64,000 nucleotides of DNA from Diploptera punctata (taxonomy: Eukaryota > Arthropoda > Insecta > Blattodea > Blaberidae), in NCBI GenBank assembly GCA_030220185.1, contig JASPKZ010008348.1, positions 806,001 to 870,000 of the forward strand. The letters are read 5' to 3'. A program made the translations under genes and the position numbers. Below are positions 57,031 through 64,000 of the stretch, in pieces (positions within the stretch are counted from its first letter, which is position 1; each line of letters opens with the position of its first letter). Below the pieces are notes generated by a model that was not told the DNA's origin, ran no database searches, and saw only the letters and a list, made by a program, of their open reading frames with translations.

Positions 57031-57140
57031 ATCATAGTACATTCACGAATTTAGGCCATTTGTTGACCTGTTTCGACCTCAAGAGAAACACCATCCAAAA
57101 GTCTTAAGTGGACGTCCTGGTCTTCTTCTTCTTTCTGCAG
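57030..57140 (-). pseudogene. LINE 3' end with ATG tail
   Basis: 'gaatttaggccatttgttga' and 'ccatccaaaagtcttaagtg' correspond to the LINE 3' end at 18310-18370; ATC tract at 57025-57036. Confidence 0.45.
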
Positions 57141-57725
57141 GTTGATAGCTTAACATAGATCAACACAAGCAATAATGGTAATGAATGATATAAGCAATAT
57201 ACAAGCTTTAAGCCTGGAAACAGCGATGAAACTATTCAATACAAAGATCCTCCCAATAATAACTTACGGATTAGAAATCATATGGACACATCTCACAGAA
57301 GCTAATCTAAGTACGCAGGAAAAAGTGAAAGCTATATACATAAAAAGAGCAATAGGAGTATAAAAAACAACAAGAAGCCAACTAGTGTACCTACTGGGAA
57401 GGGCGACCTTCCTTATCGAGGACTTGAAAACAGCCTACTCACTACCAACCATGGAACCATCAGAACATGTGCTACAAAGACTACGCATGAAAAGAGAAGA
57501 AATATGGCTGGAATTATTCAGCACCGGAGCGATGATACACAGGTATTGGAGAGAAGCAAATTTGCAGTTATGATACGTCATCACAAGATTAAGCGTGCAT
57601 GGATTCCACCATCTAATGTGCAGAGACAAAACATTCCATGACTCAAATACATCATGCGTATGCGAACAGAAATGTGAAAGACACCATAACGAAATTTGTA
57701 TAAAAAGAACAAAAACAATTAGTGA
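57140..57725 (+). pseudogene. LINE C-terminal region with cysteine cluster
   Basis: 'LSLETAMKLFNTKILPIITY' and 'GLEIIWTHLTEANLSTQEKV' (57205-57330), a stop at 57361, 'TTRSQLVYLLGRATFLIEDL' (57366-57425), 'RLRMKREEIWLELFSTGAMI', then after another stop 'HGFHHLMCRDKTFHDSNTSC', 'VCEQKCERHHNE', a CX-rich finger. Same design as the minus LINE at 9080-9790. 5' truncated at the RT thumb; two stops. Confidence 0.65.
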
Positions 57726-57949
57726 TTACTAGAGTCTGGATGTTAGGCACTTAAAAAGTTCAAAATAGGTAGGCAGAAATGCCCTAAAAATCATTAATAT
57801 AAGCACTCAAAAAATCAAAGTAGGCTCTTACAAAAATGGACTACAACATAAAATTTTACAGCCTTACGTAAAAAATATAACACATGCTATCAATACCATA
57901 CGAAAATATCAAAGATGATTTTGGAACTTGTTTTGGCTTTTTACAAACA

Positions 57950-58127
57950 GTATACTTACGTTTTGCAGTTGCAGTGTGTATGTGCTGCAAAACATGGCAC
58001 TTCTTCACGCAATTCACTGAAATTGTACACACTTTGCAAAACAATGTCACTTGAGAATATTTCCGCACCAAATTCTTTCATGAAATTTGTCAGTTTGTCT
58101 TTTACTGTTGTCCGTTGTTTAGGCATC
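57950..58127 (-). pseudogene. CGGBP1-like (hAT BED-type) N-terminal zinc-finger exon
   Basis: Starts at ATG 58127: 'MPKQRTTVKDKLTNFMKEFG', 'AEIFSSD', then needs a one-base shift to continue 'LFCKVCTISVNCVKKCHVLQ', 'HIHTATAKRK'. C..C..(about 12)..H....H spacing is that of CGG-triplet-repeat-binding-protein-1-like fingers, which derive from hAT transposases. The coding stretch runs into 'aaaacgtaagtat', a strong 5' splice-site match, so it would be the first exon of a spliced gene. The frameshift suggests that it is dead. Confidence 0.6.
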
Positions 58128-58331
58128 GTGAAACAACTGTTCTAAAGGGGGGGAAAAAAAAAACACATATACTTGTCGCACAACTTTGTCTTTGAAGCAC
58201 CGTCTGTGAACGAGGACTATCAGACTAAATTCAGTGTTATCAACATAAAAAGTAATAGATATGTGTCGTGGAATTTGTCCATTTCAATTAATTTCATTGA
58301 AATACTAAGTTAATTTCGGGAAAAAAATGGC

Positions 58332-58459
58332 AAATAGGCATTTATAGGGATGTAAGTGCCGATTGTCTAGAAAAAGTGGGAGCCTTAACCTCCTACTACC
58401 CCAAGGGCCTCCGGGTCTGTTGTGGGATTACTTTAAAAGCTGAAATAGGCATTTATAGG
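58332..58459 (+). mobile_element. 5'-truncated SINE-B fragment
   Basis: 58352-58434 is the last ~83 bp of SINE-B ('agtgccgattgtctagaaaa' to 'gttgtgggattacttt'). It is flanked by aaataggcatttatagg (58332-58348 and 58443-58459), 17 bp identical, which is either the target duplication or a pair of hAT subterminal repeats. Confidence 0.75.
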
Positions 58460-58614
58460 CAAAATTAACTTAATGGAAAACAACTCTAGGGTCGTTGGTA
58501 TGAACTTATATGGAGTCACTTTTACAATATCTATAATAAATAACTGTAGGCATTTTCCCTAACATCCGGTCTCTAGTGATTATGCAAGACAATGGTAAAG
58601 TGTTAGAGATTACA

Positions 58615-59030
58615 CAAAATCTTCTTCTTGTAAGCCCATGTTTTCCCTTAACAGAGATTTAGGCGTTCTCCCCCTACAGGGAAGAATTTGAACCATACTA
58701 CTTTTAGTTACACTTCTTTTCATATAGATGTCATTTGAGTGGTCCGTGGTCAGTGTTCTGCCTGATACTGACATCTAGGAAACCAAGGTAGTGCTAACAG
58801 GAAAATTCGGTAAATTTTGCTTAGAGGCCTTTTCATTCAGGCTTAAGGATCTTTTACGAGCCTGAAAATCTTCAAACTCGGGACCCATGGCTTAAAGTCT
58901 CTCCCGGAGGACTTGCTCCTTGGATTTTTCCATCCTAAAAAAATCCATTGACCCCGGCCGGGTTTGAACCCGCGACCCTCGGGACCAGAATCAAGGAACA
59001 TAACCACTAGTCCACCACTGTGTTAAAAGT
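58615..59030 (-). mobile_element. SINE-A, full-length inverted copy
   Basis: Reverse complement of 30200-30600 across the whole unit. B box on the minus strand: 'gcgggttcaaacccgg' (58974-58959 region); A-box side 'ccactagtccaccactgtg' at the right edge (59000-59022). Confidence 0.82.
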
Positions 59031-59054
59031 ATCACCTTTGCACATTTGTGCACA

Positions 59055-59835
59055 ATCCATTTATATATAGCTTAACATTTGTTTGGGTATCCTGTGATCT
59101 TCCATTCGATGAACATATTGCATCCATCTTGACTTATCAGAAATTTCATTTTCTAAAGGTTCCATGTGTAATTCTTCTAAGATGACTTCAATTTTTTTTT
59201 TGTGATCTAGTAGTGTGTATCCTGCAGTCCTCCGAAGGTATCTCGTTTCAGCAGATCTAGGTTTCTGCATATCCTTCTGTTTCAATGTCCATACTTCACT
59301 ACCATACAAAAGAGTCGGAAAAGCCAGTGTTTTTTTCACTTTTAGTCTTGAATGTTTTTGGGCTAACTGTGGCTTGAAGATAGAATTTTTTAACCCTAAA
59401 GTCCATAAAAAATTTGATATTTTTTTATTTACATCCTTTTCTTCTTCTTATGAGATATTGCATCCTAGATATGTAAAATTATTCACCTGCTCCAAAATGT
59501 TATTGTCAAGTACAATTTTACTTCTGACAGGTTCAACACCTTGAAATGACATAACTTTTGTTTTCTCTGTAAATATCTTCAATCCAATTTCATCTGTAAT
59601 TTTGTTAAGTTCATACAGACCTTTCTGCAGATTATCTTGTGAATTTGCAATTATTATTTGGTCATCTGCAAACAATAGGGTGTTTAATTTTGTATTTTAT
59701 GATATTCTTATTCCAAATTTATATTTCTTGTTCCAACAACATATTACTTTGTTGGTATAGATCACGAAGAGCGTTGGGGGTACGGGGCAGCCTTGTCTCA
59801 TACCACAATTTATAATTCCTTCTTATTATTATTAA
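59055..59835 (-). pseudogene. LINE RT remnant
   Basis: 59835-59755 gives 'GMRQGCPVPPTLFVIYTNK'-like sequence; 59675-59450 reads 'MFADDQIIIANSQDNLQKGL', 'YELNKITDEIGLKIFTEKTK', 'VNNFTYLGCNIS'; then, after a shift, 59339-59061 'KKTLAFPTLLYGSEVWTLKQ', 'SAETRYLRRTAGYTLLDHKK', 'SRWMQYVHRMEDHRIPKQML'. Palm, thumb and C-terminal RM motif in order, two frameshifts, no 5' half. Confidence 0.8.
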
Positions 59836-60302
59836 TTCTTCATCTATATCAGAAATGTGAATAAAATATTAGCAAACATGTCTCTAGCTGTCACTAGTCC
59901 CAATTGCAAGATTCATAGACAGGAACATCCCATAGAATAGCTGCATAATGCAACAGACATAAAAGACTTTGGCCTACAGCCACCTGCTGTCATCAGATCC
60001 ATATGTTTTAGTCACAGCCATGAGCAATAAATGAACCAATAGGGTGGCAGAATGTGGCCTCCCCCAGCTCTTAAAGCTGGTTTTCTCCACTTGCAGTTTT
60101 TACTACTTGTAGCTACCCAAATTCCTCATGATGCTGGGTGAGCAACAGGTCCATACTGACTCAAATTCCATGAGAAAATGTCTTCCCCATAAGAACTCGT
60201 ATCACGGCAAGTGTCCTATTCTGCATCACTGTTTTGTGCCTTAAACCTCTTGGCTATGTGCAATCTAATGTACAGAAAAATTGACATATTGATTGTATTT
60301 TA
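59836..60302. other. Spacer with repeat X
   Basis: 60105-60250 matches 53570-53705. Nothing else recognised. Confidence 0.4.
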
Positions 60303-61320
60303 ATGTTGTTGTTTTCAAATGCTGGGCCTTGGCAACGAAGCCATTACCGTTCTTGCTCTCCAGTATTCTCTATGGTGGATCCAACAGGTAATACTTCACA
60401 GGTTTGTAGATGTTCTTCGTTCATTTCTTCGTCTTTGTTGCAAGAGAACAATTTGGATTCGTGTAGATTCCTATTTTATATAAATGTTTGACAAAATAGT
60501 CATGTTCTGTAAGCAGTCTAAATTTTGCTACTGAAGTTTTACATGGAATTTCTGGAATAATATCTGGCTTCTTTAAAATATTCCATTTTTTGTCTTTGGC
60601 TTTATTACATAGGTCTTGGTTTTGTTTGATTTTATATTTGTTTTTAATTATTCTTTTTATGGATGCGAAAGGTAAGCTTTTAGTAGTATTCTGAATTAGA
60701 TTGGAGCCTTTTTTGGCAAGAAAATCTGTGGTCTCATTTCCGGCAATTCCACAATGTGCAGGTATCCATTGCAATTGAATTCTTTTCTGTAGTTTTTGGA
60801 GTTGTTGAATCATTTTGTAGCACTCTTTAATCTGTATTGACTTCATTTTGTGTGAATTTATTGCATATATTGCTGCCTTAGAATCAGAGAGTATGACAGC
60901 ATTTTGAAATTTATTTATTCTGTATAGTAATTGTTGGAGTGAAATATGAATAGCCGTTACTTCTGCATCAAAATTTGTTGTGTGGTATCCTGCTGGTAGA
61001 TAAAATGAAAATAATGCACATGCAATTCCTGATCCTGAGTTGTTATCAATAGTAGATCAATCTGTGTAGACATGTAACCATTCTTCTGGTGGATATCTCT
61101 TATTCACAGCTTCTAATGCTAGAGCTTTTAGTACAGGTGTGGGAGTTTCAGATTTTGTAACTGGTTCTTCTAGATTTAGCTTAATGTTAATTGGTTCAAA
61201 AGTAAGAGGGTTTTCTCTGTTCAAAATGTTGTTATTGACATTTTCAGACAATCTGACTGTGATGAATTGCCAGTTTGCTGTCGAGAACAAGAGTCGCATA
61301 ACCAGCATGGAACCTGCACT
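60303..61320 (-). pseudogene. LINE RNase H domain and C-terminus, AAC tail
   Basis: Reading leftwards: 61308-61057 linker ending 'VNKRYPPEEWLHVYTD' (first catalytic Asp), stop, 'GSGIACALFSFYLPAG', 'TTNFDAEVTAIHISLQQLLY' (catalytic Glu), 'NAVILSDSKAAIYAINSHKM' (second Asp), then ORF 60846-60421 'IQLQWIPAHCGIAGNETTDF' (final His/Asp region), 'RLLTEHDYFVKHLYKIGIYT'. The zinc knuckle after that is frameshifted. Tail 'aacaacatt' at 60303-60312. All four RNase H catalytic acids are visible, but stops and frameshifts disable it. Same family as 5970-6420. Confidence 0.82.
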
Positions 61321-61896
61321 ACAAGTAAGTTTTGTGCTAGATTATACTTAAATGTAATCACCTGTTGTCTGTAAAAATTTGTTTATGCAACTAAAGAGGA
61401 TTCTTTTCTCATCAACTGGGATTTGAAAATTTTGTGCTTGGCCAGCACGTTTTCTGAATAGTCAGTGGTAGACCACCAGCACATTAATTTGGAGATCTTG
61501 GGTTCAAATCCTGATTGAGGCAAAAATTGTTATCTTTAGATGTATTTTATTTAATTTTGTGTTATTCACAGGGAGTTTCAGGATGTATGTACTTTCATTT
61601 CAGGGATTGCTGAGGAGTCTTAGATGAACATTTTGTGATAATTTATGTCATAGTTTTGAGATTGAAGATTTTTATTGATAAGTAGCAATGTGATTTTCTG
61701 GTAATAATGGAATACACACAATGTTCAGAAAATTAATATAATTAACAAATATTGTGAATCTCGGAAACTTGGTTAGGGAATTGGTAGACCTTCATTCACA
61801 AAACCCAATTATTTTCATGAATAACTTTATATCATGAATTTAGTGCTTGAAGTCACATTTTTATGTTAAATATCCAAAATAGCGATTTTAAGTACA
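61320..61896. other. Unassigned with degenerate tRNA-like sequence
   Basis: 61460-61530: 'tagtcagtggtagacc' (A-box-like) and 'gggttcaaatcctgat' (B-box-like) 40 bases apart, probably an old family T head. The rest is AT-rich. Confidence 0.4.
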
Positions 61897-62218
61897 TATA
61901 TATAATTTGGGGCATGCCGTAGCGTAGTGGTTAAGGCTCTGCGCTACAAGCCGGAAGGTCGAGGGTTCAAGTCCCAGTGGGGTCAGGATTTTTAAACTGA
62001 CCCAAACCTTCTGGCGGCACTATGGCCCTGGGGTCGACTCAGCCTCTAACGGAAATGAGTACCAGACGCTTGTTCTGGGGTAAAGGCGGCCGTCACGCAG
62101 GGCTGACAACCCGGCTGACATCAAGTGCCGATTGTCTACAAATAGTGGGAGCCTTAACCTCCCACTACCCCAAGGGCCTCCTGAGGCCTGTAGTGGGAAT
62201 ACTACTTATATATAATTT
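61897..62218 (+). mobile_element. SINE-B with exact 12-bp target duplication
   Basis: Unit 61909-62206 (298 bp), flanked by tatatataattt at 61897-61908 and 62207-62218. A box 'tagcgtagtgg', B box 'ggttcaagtcc'. The 3' end is slightly changed ('ctgaggcctgtagtgggaat') relative to the 55-56 kb copies. Confidence 0.92.
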
Positions 62219-62303
62219 ACCAGCTGATTGCCCGGTTGTTTATTTATCCCAATCAGCTTAGTGAACCGAAAAGCTATGGTTTTGACATTATTCTCAGTCA
62301 CCC

Positions 62304-62760
62304 CTCAGACTCGGTAGCTCAGTCGGTAGTGTATTGGCCTAGAAAGCCTAAGGTCCTGGGTTCAACCCCAGTCTGAGTGTATAATTTTTCTCCTCAAACA
62401 TGATTTATCCATCATTGAGATGTATGAAATGAATAATAAAAGCATCGAAAGAAGCTGTACTGGCTACGTAATGTAATGTAAAATTCCCAAATAAATATCT
62501 TCTTAATAAAGAAGCCGCCATTTGCAAGAAAGAAGCAAAGGTTTCTTAGCATTTGGTGTACGGAAATTAACAAGATATATAAGAGAAAAATTTGCGTTTA
62601 GATTGGGACTTATTCAGGTAGCACAGTCGGTAGAGTATTGGCCTAGAAAGCCAAAGGTCCTGGGTTGAAGTCCCAGTCTGAGTGTATAATTTTTCTCCTC
62701 AAACATGATTTATCCATCATTGAGATGTATGAAATGAATAATAAAAACATTGAATAACAT
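62304..62760 (+). repeat. tRNA-like repeat family T, two tandem copies
   Basis: tRNA-like heads at 62304-62377 (acceptor CTCAGAC/GTCTGAG perfect) and about 62610-62682, each followed by the same 75-bp sequence ('tgtataatttttctcctcaa', 'gatttatccatcattgagat'). Between them lies 'aagccgccatttgcaag', shared with 25410 and 49425. B boxes: 'gggttcaacccc' and 'gggttgaagtccc'. Loop CTAGAAA would give anticodon AGA but lacks a long variable arm. Confidence 0.68.
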
Positions 62761-63215
62761 TCTTCCTTTATTATTATTATTTATACATGTCATCCTGCTG
62801 AGGTTTCTAGGAGGTAAATTTGGGCTGATACTTTATTGAAATTATGACCAATCGACTTAGTGGCCCCATAAACTATGGATGAGACGCTAATCACAAAATC
62901 TTATACTTATTAATTTTCAACCCTACATGTGTTAGAGTCAAACGTAAGCTAACGTGACATCTGAATGATGCCAATGATCTTTAGCAACCTCGAAAACTAT
63001 GGATTAAACGCTAATCTCGGTCATTTTGGGTATTATTTTTCACCCTCCTAGGAGTGCTAAGGGTCAAACTTGAGCTTCTCCTACGCCAGCGGTCAGTGTA
63101 CCAACCCTGTAAACTATGGATTTGATAATTTATTAATCACGGCCACAGTTGTAATTCAACCCTTCTCATCCCGTCAGTTCCCTTACGGGGATTCTGGTGG
63201 TCAAACTTTGGTTCT
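62760..63215. other. Unassigned
   Basis: Three loosely similar segments containing 'aaactatggat' (62870, 62995, 63111) and 'caa(a)ct..gct' repeats hint at an old ~120-bp tandem repeat. No gene seen. Confidence 0.35.
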
Positions 63216-63670
63216 AAATTATAAAAAGGAATGAGGTGCAGAAAGAAATTAAGCAAAAGCTTATATTTGGAAGTGCATACTATTATGCACTTCCTGTCAA
63301 AAATGTTTACACAAAAATTATATAAAAGAGTTATTCTTTCAGATATACTATATGGATGGGAAACATGATCTCTTACTTTTAGAGAAGATATAAGAAAAGA
63401 TTATGTTTATTTGAGAGTAAAGTTCTGAGGAAAATGGGCTGAAGAGTGAAGAACAGACAGGTAAATAGAAGAAACTTACATTGTGAGGTACATGATATTC
63501 ATGGGAAACAAGATATATAAGAACACTTGTGTTTTATAGACTGTGATGAACACAACATGTAGGCAAAATGAAGAAAGAAAGAGGGCATGAAAATTGAATG
63601 TAGGGAAAGCACTCAATATGTAGACAAAAAATAAGGTGAGAAAATAACATTAACCATGATTTGACTGAAG
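63215..63670 (+). pseudogene. RTE-like LINE, most decayed copy
   Basis: 'aaaaggaatgaggtgcagaa' to 'aaataacattaaccatgatt' follows 43270-43740 with many indels; 'YGWET' replaces YGCET and the GKPEGKRPVGRP block is barely readable. Confidence 0.65.
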
Positions 63671-64000
63671 AGACGTAGGGCCGCATGCAAATACTTTAGT
63701 CTCTGGTGAGTTGAGTTTTCCCTGAGAACGTGCAAAGTTCGAATTAACGAGTCGCCGACTGGTCATGCATGAAAGTAGTTTTTTTCGTAATATTGGCAAG
63801 AAATTACCCAGAATTCTCGGTGATAAAACCACTTCCGTTATTTTCGTCTGCTAGAGGAACGCATTTACACTTGCAAATAATACCGTATACGACGATGTCT
63901 GCATCGCGCGATATTACGCCGATTCTTCTGTTCTTCCAGTTGAATTCTTTGGTAGACTCTATCAAATTCCTCATCTCCGCGTATGCCGAAAACATGATCG
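63670..64000. other. GC-richer unassigned sequence at window edge
   Basis: A minus-strand frame (63995-63804) is open, but I recognise no domain. It differs in composition from the repeats to its left and could be the start of a host or transposon exon that continues beyond the window. Confidence 0.3.

Larger units (their letters stand above)
57722..58583 (-). mobile_element. Non-autonomous hAT with CGGBP1-like exon
   Basis: TIRs: 'tagagtctggatgttagg' (57730-57747) and 'cctaacatccggtctcta' (58558-58575), two mismatches. 8-bp flanks gtgattac (57722-57729) and gtgattat (58576-58583) differ at one base, the hAT signature. Subterminal 'aaataggcatttatagg' is repeated (58332 and 58443), as hAT transposase-binding motifs often are. 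It contains a single short zinc-finger coding piece on the minus strand and a SINE-B fragment, but no catalytic domain. Confidence 0.75.

Noticed and set aside
1..64000. CRISPR array, operons, bacterial promoters or phage genes
   Set aside because: Content is that of an animal genome; direct repeats present are transposon copies and microsatellites without spacer structure.

Overview
Eukaryotic, AT-rich, repeat-dominated DNA, almost certainly from an insect. The mix of RTE-like and other LINEs, Penelope-like elements (PLEs), ZMYM1/TTF-type hAT transposons, a mariner, tRNA-derived SINEs and TTAGG-type runs suits a large blattodean genome (cockroach or termite). That taxon is an inference from content, not a database result. 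No host gene is convincingly supported; every recognisable coding stretch belongs to a mobile element, and nearly all are broken.

Layout. 1-5 kb: a copy of a palindrome-forming repeat (family P), then minus-strand LINE remnants, one split by a deleted mariner with intact ends (3261-4127). 5-15 kb: a SINE, LINE and RTE fragments, and a dense run of PLE 3' ends, several folded back on themselves, two with exact 12-bp target duplications. 15-25 kb: two copies of a TIR repeat, more RTE and LINE tails, microsatellites, further PLE foldbacks. 25-27 kb: a near-perfect head-to-head pair of PLE GIY-YIG endonuclease ends. 29-34 kb: RTE tail, DDE transposase tail, SINE-A, a 468-bp solo LTR, and the 5' half of a minus-strand hAT. 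36-45 kb: a pentanucleotide satellite, then a ZMYM1-like hAT (about 37072-44598) whose gene is split by an almost complete RTE-like LINE (40594-43859) flanked by a 15-bp duplication; a second decayed hAT gene follows. 47-53 kb: a ~1.3-kb family P palindrome, tRNA-like repeats, a tandem duplication. 53-64 kb: a 5'-truncated RTE copy, a cluster of a ~300-bp tRNA-derived SINE (SINE-B) including a dimer, a non-autonomous hAT with a CGGBP1-like zinc-finger exon (57730-58575), LINE RT and RNase H remnants, and more tRNA-like repeats.

How the parts relate. The LINEs supply the reverse transcriptase that probably mobilises the SINEs. PLEs carry their own GIY-YIG nuclease and their 3' UTRs show hammerhead-ribozyme-like cores. 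Nesting gives relative ages: hAT before RTE; LINE before mariner; LINE before SINE-B dimer; LINE before PLE foldback. The most distinctive signal is that most PLE insertions here have the same architecture: a sense 3' tail preceded by an inverted copy of the same 3' region.
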